Below are positions 40,279-47,833 of a stretch of 64,000 bases of DNA, piece by piece; position 1 is the stretch's first letter; each line of letters starts with the position of its first letter. Below the pieces are notes generated by a model. The model had not been told where the DNA came from. It was given only the letters and a program-made list of their open reading frames with translations, and ran no database searches. Both the position numbers and the translations under genes were made by a program. The DNA comes from JAOUEA01 sp963825635 (lineage in GTDB: Bacteria; Actinomycetota; UBA4738; HRBIN12): the NCBI GenBank assembly GCA_963825635.1, contig CAWGTU010000001.1:124001-188000 (forward strand), in the 5' to 3' direction.

Positions 40279-41766
40279 TCAGACCGAGGCGGGTTCGTCC
40301 GCGTTCGGGGCCGCGATGTCGGCGGCCGCGGGCTCGACCGGGGCGGGAGGCTCGACCCAGTGCGCGTCGGGTAGCCCGCTCGCGACCTGATCGCGCCACC
40401 ACTGCTGGCCGCTCTCGGGGAGCGTGTAGATCGGGTCGAAGTAGACGTACTCGCGGGTGAGGGCGTCGGGGTCGTCGAACTCGATGCCCGTTCGGTAGTT
40501 CTTCGTCCACGTCGAGATGCCGCGCTCGCGGTCGTAGCCCTTCAGCATGTGCACCCACCGCTTGCCGACGAACGGTACGTCACAGATCACGCGGGGGGTC
40601 GCGAACCCCGGCATGTAGCCGAGCAACTCGTACTGCAGGTCCTGGGCTTCGCCGACCGATGTGCGCCAGTGCTCGGCGTTCGGGATCATGTCGCACATGT
40701 AGAAGTAGTAGGGCATGATCTTCGCGTGATCGAGGAGCATGAAGCACAGCTCCAGCAGGTCGCCGGGTGCCGTGTTCACACCTCGCAGGAGCACACCCTG
40801 GTTGCGCACGTCACGGAAGCCCGAGTCGAGCACCATGCGTGCGGCGTCGCCAACGAGCGGGGTCACCTGTTGTGCGCAGTTCACGTGGGTATGCAGCGCG
40901 ATGTCGACGCCACGCTCGACGGCACGGGAGCCCATGCGATCGAAGGCGGCCTTCACGTCGTCCTGCAGGAAGTGCTGTGGGATGCCCATCAGGCCCTTCG
41001 TCGCGATGCGGATGTCACGGATGTTGTCGATGTCGAGCAGCGACATCACGAAGCCCTCGAGTCGCTTGATCGGCACGTTCGCCATGTCGCCGCCGCTCAC
41101 GACGACGTCGCGCACCTGAGGGGTCTTCCGCAGGTAGTCGAGCATCATGTCCCAACGCTCGTTCTGCTTGATCTCGAACTTGTACTTCAGCACCTGCAGC
41201 GTGTCGTTCCCGACGAGGTCCATCCGCGTGCAGTGCCCGCAGTACTGCGGGCAGGTCGGGATCATCTCCGCGAGCACCTTGGTGGGGTACCGGTGCGTCA
41301 GACCTTCGACAGCCCACATGTCGGCTTCGTGCAGCGAGTCGCGGGAGGCCATGGGGTGTGAGGCCCACTCGGTCTCGCGGTCGCTCAGCGCCGGCGCCAT
41401 GTACCGGCGGACGCGGTCGGCGCGCAGGTCGTCTGCCTGCATCGTGTTGACCATCTGTGGCGGGATCAGCATCGACATCGTCGCGCGCTCTTCCTGGTCG
41501 CGGCGGATGTCCTCGAGCAGGTCGTCGTTGAGGAAGTCGCCCAGCGCCTCCTTGAACTCCTTGAGGTTCTTCACGGAGTGTGCGCGCTGCCACTGTGCCG
41601 ACTCCCACTGCTCCTTCGTGACGTCGCGGTAGCCCGGAAGGCGGGTCCAGTCGGGCTCGGCGTACTCGCGTTGAACCGGGTAGTGGAAGGGCTGGTCCTC
41701 GGCGGCGTGGGCGTGGGCCTCGCGATGGGCCGGGCGGACGTTGTCCTCATGGTCTCGGGCGCTCAC
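40279..41766 (-). CDS. KamA-family radical SAM protein (2,3-aminomutase-like)
   Basis: 495 aa. Radical SAM cluster cysteines 172, 176 and 179 in TCPQYCGHCTR, followed by VVVSGGDMANVP. Overall order resembles lysine 2,3-aminomutase, which needs PLP, SAM and a 4Fe-4S cluster. The PLP-lysine motif of Clostridium KamA (PGGGGK) is not conserved; the aligned stretch reads CDVPFVGKRWVH, so Lys is kept but the glycine loop is lost. The substrate may be lysine, glutamate or another amino acid. AGGAGG stands 7 nt before the GTG start. The upstream region has a paired 31-bp repeat. It converges on the gene at 39545 with a 14-bp gap. Confidence 0.85.
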   Translation of the reverse strand: MSARDHEDNVRPAHREAHAHAAEDQPFHYPVQREYAEPDWTRLPGYRDVTKEQWESAQWQRAHSVKNLKEFKEALGDFLNDDLLEDIRRDQEERATMSMLIPPQMVNTMQADDLRADRVRRYMAPALSDRETEWASHPMASRDSLHEADMWAVEGLTHRYPTKVLAEMIPTCPQYCGHCTRMDLVGNDTLQVLKYKFEIKQNERWDMMLDYLRKTPQVRDVVVSGGDMANVPIKRLEGFVMSLLDIDNIRDIRIATKGLMGIPQHFLQDDVKAAFDRMGSRAVERGVDIALHTHVNCAQQVTPLVGDAARMVLDSGFRDVRNQGVLLRGVNTAPGDLLELCFMLLDHAKIMPYYFYMCDMIPNAEHWRTSVGEAQDLQYELLGYMPGFATPRVICDVPFVGKRWVHMLKGYDRERGISTWTKNYRTGIEFDDPDALTREYVYFDPIYTLPESGQQWWRDQVASGLPDAHWVEPPAPVEPAAADIAAPNADEPASV

Positions 41767-41843
41767 GGGGCCACCTCCTGCGTCTGCTCAGGCCGGCGAC
41801 AGCATCCCCCGCGCGTTCAGGACGGGATGGCGCCTGGCGTTCC

Positions 41844-41905
41844 TTCGGCGAAACTCAATCATAGCCGAAGAACGTTCGGTGAAACACGCTACGAACCGAA
41901 GGATA
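41844..41905. repeat. Paired 31-bp direct repeats, each with an inverted repeat, upstream of kamA-like
   Basis: Unit 1 (41844-41874) and unit 2 (41875-41905) share TTCGG(C/T)GAAAC at the start and (G/A)CCGAAG at position 21. Each unit therefore holds TTCGGY...RCCGAA, a 6-bp inverted repeat with a 14-nt centre. The period is three helical turns, as expected for cooperative binding of a dimeric regulator. On the minus strand TATGAT (41863-41858) lies in the centre of unit 1 and is a candidate -10 for the kamA-like gene. Confidence 0.7.
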
Positions 41906-41959
41906 TCCGGCCACCGATCGAAGGGATGCGGATCGGAGCCGCTGGTCTCCTCCCGGTGA

Positions 41960-42235
41960 TCAGCGCCGGCGGCCGCCGCCTCTGTTGTCGTCGCGCCGGG
42001 GGCGACGCTCGATGCGCACCTCGGCGACCGGCTTTGGCAGTCGCGCCTTCATCGGCGCGTGGCCTGTGCGCTCGAAGGTGACCATCACGTGGTCGGCCCG
42101 CTGGTGGCGATCGAGCTCGCGCCACCCGTTGGCGAGCAGGTGCTTCTGGCGGTTGGCGGCGGTCTTGCGGAGCGTGTCGGTGCCCGGCACCTTCACGTAC
42201 AAGCGCTCGTGCAGGATCTCTCGGTAGTCAGCCAT
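41960..42235 (-). CDS. Small basic hypothetical protein
   Basis: 91 aa, strongly basic at the C-terminus (RIERRPRRDDNRGGGRRR). The body reads ADYREILHERLYVKVPGTD then LRKTAANRQKHLLANGWREL. I do not recognise a family. Arg/Gly-rich tails of this kind often contact RNA or DNA. The ATG at 42235 lies 9 nt after TACCCT (complement of 42245-42250). It is divergent from the GGDEF-EAL gene by 60 bp. The open frame upstream to 42556 is antisense to that gene. Confidence 0.65.
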   Translation of the reverse strand: MADYREILHERLYVKVPGTDTLRKTAANRQKHLLANGWRELDRHQRADHVMVTFERTGHAPMKARLPKPVAEVRIERRPRRDDNRGGGRRR

Positions 42236-42295
42236 CGTCGAACCAGGGTAGCAGGCGTCAAGCAGCCTCCGACCTCGGCCGATAGCTGGGGAGAG

Positions 42296-44587
42296 ATGGA
42301 GGCTCCCGCGGCTCGGGGTGAGGCCGTGCTGGGCGCTGTCGCATTCTCCGCCGAGCGATTGCTCCGCGGGGACGGCGAGACCGCGAGCAGGCTGCGAGAG
42401 GTGCTGGCGCACCTCGGCGCCGCCGCGGGCACCGACCGGGCCTACCTGTTCCAGAACGTCCGTGATCCTCAGGGGCGCCTGTGGATGGACCTCCGAGCGG
42501 AATGGGACGCGCCCGGGATCGCCCCGATCTTCGACGATCCCGGCAACCATCTGCACCCGTACGCACCGGCATTCATCAGGCGCATCGATCTCTACTGGCG
42601 CGGTGACGTGCTCGCCGAGGCGGTGCGCACGATGCCGGATCTCGAACGCGCTGCACTCGAGGCGGAGGGCGTGCGCTCGACCCTCACGGCCCCGGTCTTC
42701 GTTCGAGAGGAGTGGTGGGGATACGTGGGGTTCGACGATTGCACCGACGAACGTGCGTGGAGCGAGGCCGAGATCGATGCCCTGCGGGCGGTGGCGGGCA
42801 ACCTCAGCGTCTTCTTCGAACGTGAGCTGGCAGAACGGATGCAGGCCCTAGAGGAGGACCGGTACCGCTCGATGATCGAGTACGGGCCGGCCGTGAGCTA
42901 CATCGACGCCACCGACGACCAGGCGTCGACGATCTTCATCAGTCCGCAGATCGAATCGATGCTGGGCTACTCGCCGATGGAGTGGATCGAGGACGGGGAG
43001 CTCTGGCCCAAGCTGCTGCACCCCGACGACCGGGCGCGGGCGATCGCAGAGAACGAGCGGCACAACGAGACCGGCGAGCCCTTCCGCATGGAGTACCGGC
43101 TCTTCCACCGTGACGGACACATCGTGTGGGTGCACGACGAGGCCAGGATGATGCGCGACGAACGCGGCGTGCCGCGCTTCTCCCACGGCGTGATGATGGA
43201 CATCTCCGACCGCAAGCGCGGCGAGGAGAACGTGGCCTTCCTCGCCTACCACGACGAGCTGACGGGCCTGCCGAGCCGGTCGATGTTCGACGAGCTGCTC
43301 GAGCTCTCGATCTCGAGGGCCCGGCGCCACGATGCCGCCGTCGCCGTGATCGCAGTCGACGTCGATGACTTCCGTCTGGTGAACGACTCGCTCGGTCACA
43401 CGGGTGGCGACGAGGTCCTTCGCGTGGTCGCCGACCGGCTCCGCGAAGCGTCCCGCGAGACCGACCTGGTGGCCCGTCGCGGCGGTGACCAGTTCCTGAT
43501 GCTGATCGCAGACCTCGAACGCGATGCCGGTGGCGACATGGAGGGAGCGGTGGTTCGAGCCGAGGCCGCCGCCCAGCGGGTGAAGGACGCGATGCTCGCG
43601 CCGGTCACGATCGACGGGACCGAGCTCTACGTCTCGGTCAGCATGGGCATCAGCCTGTTCCCCCAGGACGCCGACGACGCCAACGGTCTCCAGCGCAACG
43701 CCGAAGCCGCGATGTACGAGTCGAAGAAGAGCGGCCCGGCAGGGTACGCGGTCTCGTCGAACGGGGCCTTCGACTCGAGCGCGAAGCTGCAGTTCGTCAC
43801 CCGACTGCGCAAGGCGGTCGACACCCAGCGCTGGACCCTGCACTACCAGCCCGTGATCGAGCTCGAGACCGGACGCATGGTCGGGGTCGAGGCGTTGATC
43901 CGGTGGATCGAACCCGACGGCACGATGGTGCCGCCGATCGAGTTCATCCCGCTGGCCGAGGAGCTCGGCTTGATCGAGCTGATCGGCGACTGGGTCGTCC
44001 GTGAGCTCGTGTACCAGTCGCAGGCCTGGCGCGAGCTCGACATCGGGCTCGAGATCGGGTTCAACCTCTCGCCCCGCCAGTTCTGGCAGCCGGATCTGTC
44101 CGATCGCATCCTCCAGCGCATCGTCGACGGCGGACTCGATCCCGCGCAGGTGCTGGTCGAGATCACCGAGAGCTCGGCGATGATGGACCCCGATCGGGCT
44201 CAGGAGATCCTCTGGGACCTGCACCGAGGTGGGTTGCGGATCGCGATCGACGACTTCGGCACGGGGTACTCGTCGTTGTCGCGGCTCCGGGAGATGCCGG
44301 TCGACGTGCTGAAGATCGACCGCGCGTTCGTGAGCAACGTGGGTGCGGACGATCAGTCGGCCAGCATCGTCGGCGCCTTCCTCGAACTCGCGCGAGGCCT
44401 CGGGATGACGACCCTGGCCGAAGGCATCGAAACCGTTGAGGAGCTCGCGTTCCTGCGCGAACGAGAGTGCATGCTGGGACAGGGCTTCCTGTTCTCGAAG
44501 CCGGTGCCGCCCGAGGAGATCATCGCCTACGCGTTCGGGGGCGTCCCCGGCGCCTCGAAGCAGGTCTCGAGCGCCGAGCGCACCTGA
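42296..44587 (+). CDS. GAF-PAS-GGDEF-EAL protein with GGDQF site
   Basis: 763 aa, no membrane segment. GAF-like domain about 10-175, PAS with PAC about 190-307 (ending MDISDRKRGEEN), GGDEF about 312-490, EAL about 500-755. The diguanylate cyclase site is GGDQF (396-400): the fourth residue Glu is replaced by Gln, so cyclase activity is doubtful. The phosphodiesterase half is intact: EALIRW (532-534), DDFGTGYSSL, and VLKIDRAFV. The protein is probably a c-di-GMP phosphodiesterase with a regulatory GGDEF. GGGGAG lies before the ATG at 42296. A paralogue is at 47.8-50.1 kb on the other strand. Confidence 0.9.
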   Translation: MEAPAARGEAVLGAVAFSAERLLRGDGETASRLREVLAHLGAAAGTDRAYLFQNVRDPQGRLWMDLRAEWDAPGIAPIFDDPGNHLHPYAPAFIRRIDLYWRGDVLAEAVRTMPDLERAALEAEGVRSTLTAPVFVREEWWGYVGFDDCTDERAWSEAEIDALRAVAGNLSVFFERELAERMQALEEDRYRSMIEYGPAVSYIDATDDQASTIFISPQIESMLGYSPMEWIEDGELWPKLLHPDDRARAIAENERHNETGEPFRMEYRLFHRDGHIVWVHDEARMMRDERGVPRFSHGVMMDISDRKRGEENVAFLAYHDELTGLPSRSMFDELLELSISRARRHDAAVAVIAVDVDDFRLVNDSLGHTGGDEVLRVVADRLREASRETDLVARRGGDQFLMLIADLERDAGGDMEGAVVRAEAAAQRVKDAMLAPVTIDGTELYVSVSMGISLFPQDADDANGLQRNAEAAMYESKKSGPAGYAVSSNGAFDSSAKLQFVTRLRKAVDTQRWTLHYQPVIELETGRMVGVEALIRWIEPDGTMVPPIEFIPLAEELGLIELIGDWVVRELVYQSQAWRELDIGLEIGFNLSPRQFWQPDLSDRILQRIVDGGLDPAQVLVEITESSAMMDPDRAQEILWDLHRGGLRIAIDDFGTGYSSLSRLREMPVDVLKIDRAFVSNVGADDQSASIVGAFLELARGLGMTTLAEGIETVEELAFLRERECMLGQGFLFSKPVPPEEIIAYAFGGVPGASKQVSSAERT

Positions 44588-44617
44588 TCGGCTCCGGGCG
44601 CGATGCGTCCGCAGCGG

Positions 44618-46450
44618 TCACGCGAGGGATCCGCGGACGCGAGCCATGATCGAGGCCGCGTCGATCCCCGCCCATGCTCGCATCTCGTCCGGCGTGCCCG
44701 AGCCCGGCATGTCGCGGACGCCGACCTTGACGACCCGACCGGTGAGCGGACCGGTCTCCGCCAGCGCCTCGAGCACGGCGTCGCCGAGTCCGCCTTCCAC
44801 CCGATGATCCTCGACGACGACGATCACGCCGGTCTGCTCGAGCGCTCGCCGCAGCGTCGCAGCGTCGATCGGCTTCACGCTGTACGCGTCGATCACGCGG
44901 ACCGCGATGCCATCGGCGGCGAGCGCGTCGGCGGCCGCGAGGCCTTCTCGCACGGTGACTCCGGCGGCGACGATCGTGGCGGCGTCACCGGATCGCAGCG
45001 TCTTCGACCCGCCGATCGGGAAGTCCTCGTCGGCGCCGTAGAGGACCGGCGTCGCCTCCCGGGTCGTCCGCAGGTAGGAGATGCCGGGCAGATCGCACAT
45101 CGTCGCGACGAGCTGGACCGTCGCAGTGCCATCGGCCGGGTACAGCACGGTCGAACCGTGGAGCGCGCGGAACATCGCGAGGTCTTCCAGGGCCATCTGG
45201 GACGGCCCGTCCTCGCCGATCGAGACGCCTGCGTGCGAGCCGCACAGCCTCAGGTCCGCACGGCTGATCGCGCCCATGCGCACCTGGTCGTAGGCCCGGG
45301 TGAGGAAGGCGCCGAACGTCGCGGCGAACGCCGTCTTGCCGAGCGCCTGCAGGCCCGTCTGGGCGCCGATCAACGCCTGCTCCGCGATGTACATCTCGAC
45401 GAACCGCTCCGGCGCGACGGCCTGGAAGTCCTCGGTGTGGGTGGAGTTACCGACCTCGCCGTCGAGCACCACGAGGTCGGGGCGATGACCCGCGAGCCAG
45501 GCGAGCGCCTCTCCGAAGGCCTTCCTCGTCGGGATCGCCTCTGTGTAGGTGGGCGAAGGCGTGGCCTGCAGTTCCCCGAGCGTGAGTGGCTTGACGTCGG
45601 GCGGAGAGGCAGGCGTGATCGTCAGCGACCGGATGCCGCCGAGCTCCTCGATCGCCTGCGCCGCTTGTTCGGGCGACATCGCCTTGCCGTGCCATCCCTC
45701 GTGATCCGCGACGAACGAGACGCCGTGACCCTTCTCGGTGCGCGCGACGATCATCGTCGGGCCGTCGGCCGCGATCGCCTCGGAGTACGCCGCGTCGACC
45801 GCCGCGACATCGTGACCGTCGACCTCGATCGTGTGCCACCCGTAGGCCCGGGCCCGCCCGGCGAACAGGTCCCCGTTCCAGCCGTGCATCGTGGGCCCTC
45901 GCTGCCCGAGGCGGTTCATGTCCAAGATCGCGACCAGGTCGTCGACCTCGTGGAAGGCCGCCGCCTCCATCGCTTCCCAGACCGACCCTTCGGCCACCTC
46001 GGAGTCCCCGAGCAGCACGAACGTGCGGCCGCCGGTGCCGTCCAGGCGCATCGCGAGCGCCATGCCGAGTCCCACCGCGAGGCCCTGGCCCAGTGAACCG
46101 GTCGCCACGTCGACCCAGGGCAGCTCCGGCACCGGAGCCGGGTGACCCTGGATCGGCGATCCGAACCTCCGCAGCGAGAGCAGCTCATCGTCCGAGATCG
46201 CGCCGATCGCCTTGAGGGTGGCGTAGAGGGCGGGCGCGGCGTGACCCTTCGACATCACGAATCGATCGTTCGCGGGGGACTTCGGATCCTCCACGTCGAA
46301 GCGGAGATGACTCGCGTAGAGCACGGAAAGCAGATGCGCGCATGACAACGATGACGTCGGGTGTCCGGATCCAGCCTCGGTCGTGCAGCGGATGCTGTCG
46401 ACACCGATCTGCGTAGCGAGGTCGTTCCAGAGCTGGATGCGGTCGTCCAT
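44618..46450 (-). CDS. Transketolase (short form)
   Basis: 610 aa, with both halves in one chain. Thiamine diphosphate/Mg site GDSEVAEGSVWEAMEAA with ILDMNRLGQ, N-terminal HPTSSLS and RFVMSKGHAAPALYA; the pyrimidine-binding half contains FVEMYIAEQALIGAQTGLQ. The C-terminal domain ends with VVVEDHRVEGGLGDAVLEAL. This is the shorter animal/archaeal-like transketolase (about 610-620 aa) rather than the 660-aa bacterial type. It moves two-carbon units in the pentose phosphate pathway. AGGGGGAG precedes the ATG. No other pentose-phosphate gene is nearby. Confidence 0.93.
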   Translation of the reverse strand: MDDRIQLWNDLATQIGVDSIRCTTEAGSGHPTSSLSCAHLLSVLYASHLRFDVEDPKSPANDRFVMSKGHAAPALYATLKAIGAISDDELLSLRRFGSPIQGHPAPVPELPWVDVATGSLGQGLAVGLGMALAMRLDGTGGRTFVLLGDSEVAEGSVWEAMEAAAFHEVDDLVAILDMNRLGQRGPTMHGWNGDLFAGRARAYGWHTIEVDGHDVAAVDAAYSEAIAADGPTMIVARTEKGHGVSFVADHEGWHGKAMSPEQAAQAIEELGGIRSLTITPASPPDVKPLTLGELQATPSPTYTEAIPTRKAFGEALAWLAGHRPDLVVLDGEVGNSTHTEDFQAVAPERFVEMYIAEQALIGAQTGLQALGKTAFAATFGAFLTRAYDQVRMGAISRADLRLCGSHAGVSIGEDGPSQMALEDLAMFRALHGSTVLYPADGTATVQLVATMCDLPGISYLRTTREATPVLYGADEDFPIGGSKTLRSGDAATIVAAGVTVREGLAAADALAADGIAVRVIDAYSVKPIDAATLRRALEQTGVIVVVEDHRVEGGLGDAVLEALAETGPLTGRVVKVGVRDMPGSGTPDEMRAWAGIDAASIMARVRGSLA

Positions 46451-46598
46451 CGTCTCCCCCTGTGACTGATCAACGAAGCGTACCTGCGAGCGAGCGTTCG
46501 TGGATCCGTGGCGACCTCCGCTCCCGTGACGGCTCGACCCCGGCCCGCGGGTCCGATCGGCGAGCGCGACGGGGCCCTTCGGGGTCGAGCGGAACCGT

Positions 46599-46604
46599 TA
46601 ATCT
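46599..46604 (+). promoter_or_regulatory. -10 box of the DEAD-box helicase gene
   Basis: TAATCT, 9 nt before the ATG at 46614. TTCGGG at 46578 is a weak -35 candidate with short spacing. Confidence 0.4.
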
Positions 46605-46613
46605 TCCCGAGAG

Positions 46614-47822
46614 ATGAGCGCTTCCATCCCCTCCTTCCGTGACCTCGGCGTCTCTGAAGAAGTCATCGACACCCTGACGAGTGCGGGCATCGATCAGCCG
46701 TTCCCGATCCAGGTGATGGTGATCGAGGACGCGACGTCGGGGCGCGACACGCTGGCGAAGTCGAAGACGGGGTCGGGCAAGACGCTCGGGTTCGCGATCC
46801 CGATCGTCGAACAGCTGGATCCGCAGGCGGAGAGTCATCCCGAAGCGCTGGTGCTCGTACCGACGAGGGAACTCGCCACCCAGGTGCGCGACGAGTTCGC
46901 CGCCATCGCGAAGGCGAAGCATCTGAAGGTGAAGGCGGTGTACGGCGGCACCCGGGTGAGCGAACAGTCCAAGGGCGTGGGTGACGTCCACATCCTGATC
47001 GCGACGCCGGGACGCCTCGACGACCTCGCCCAGCGGAAGATGGTCCGCCTCGACGGCGTCCGCATCTTCGTGCTCGACGAGGCCGATCGCATGCTCGACA
47101 TGGGGTTCCAGCCCCAGGTCGACCGCATCGTTCGACGGCTGCCGAAGGATCGCCAGACGATGTTCTTCTCGGCGACCCTCGACGGGGCCGTCGGCCGCAT
47201 CGCCGAGGTGTACACGCGGAACCCCGTGCGCCACGAGATCGAATCCGAAGGCAAGACAGTCGAGGAGGCCGATCACCGGTTCGTGCCCGTCGGCTCGCAC
47301 GAGAAGCTCATGAAGCTGATCGAGCTCGCCCGGGGCGAGGAACCCGACGGTCTGACGCTCGTCTTCGTGAACACGAAGCGGGCCGTCGATTCGCTGGCGC
47401 GGCAGTTGCGTGCCCAAGGGCTGCCGGCGGTCGCGATGCACGGCGACATGACCCAGCAGGCGCGTGAGAAGGCGCTGCAACGGTTCGAGGAGAAGCACGT
47501 CGGTGTCCTGATCGCGACGGACGTTGCCGCGAGGGGTCTCGACCTCGACGACATCACGCTCGTCGTGAACTACGACCCGCCGCAGGACGACAAGGGATAC
47601 GTCCATCGGGTGGGTCGCACCGCACGAGCTGGTCGAACCGGTACGAGCGTCACGTTCGTGACTCCCGAGCAGCTCGGCGACGTGAGCCGCATGGCAGCCC
47701 GCCTCGACCTGCACGCTGAGTTCGAGCAGGAAGGCATGAAGGTCGCGCCGCCGCGGACCGTCTTCAGCGGCAGCTCTCGCGGTCGCCGTTCGGGGCTGCG
47801 TGGGCCGAAGCGTCGTCGCTAG
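46614..47822 (+). CDS. DEAD-box ATP-dependent RNA helicase
   Basis: 402 aa, a minimal helicase core. Q motif region GIDQPFPIQ, Walker A KSKTGSGKT (the usual A-x-T-G-S-G-K-T), VLVPTRELA, motif II VLDEADRML, motif III FFSATL, and C-terminal RecA domain with HGDMTQQAREKAL, LIATDVAARGLDLDD and HRVGRTARAGRTG. A short basic tail (RGRRSGLRGPKRRR) may bind RNA. Roles include ribosome assembly and cold adaptation. TAATCT is 9 nt upstream of the ATG and no strong Shine-Dalgarno is seen. Confidence 0.95.
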   Translation: MSASIPSFRDLGVSEEVIDTLTSAGIDQPFPIQVMVIEDATSGRDTLAKSKTGSGKTLGFAIPIVEQLDPQAESHPEALVLVPTRELATQVRDEFAAIAKAKHLKVKAVYGGTRVSEQSKGVGDVHILIATPGRLDDLAQRKMVRLDGVRIFVLDEADRMLDMGFQPQVDRIVRRLPKDRQTMFFSATLDGAVGRIAEVYTRNPVRHEIESEGKTVEEADHRFVPVGSHEKLMKLIELARGEEPDGLTLVFVNTKRAVDSLARQLRAQGLPAVAMHGDMTQQAREKALQRFEEKHVGVLIATDVAARGLDLDDITLVVNYDPPQDDKGYVHRVGRTARAGRTGTSVTFVTPEQLGDVSRMAARLDLHAEFEQEGMKVAPPRTVFSGSSRGRRSGLRGPKRRR

Positions 47823-47833
47823 TCCATGTGGGA

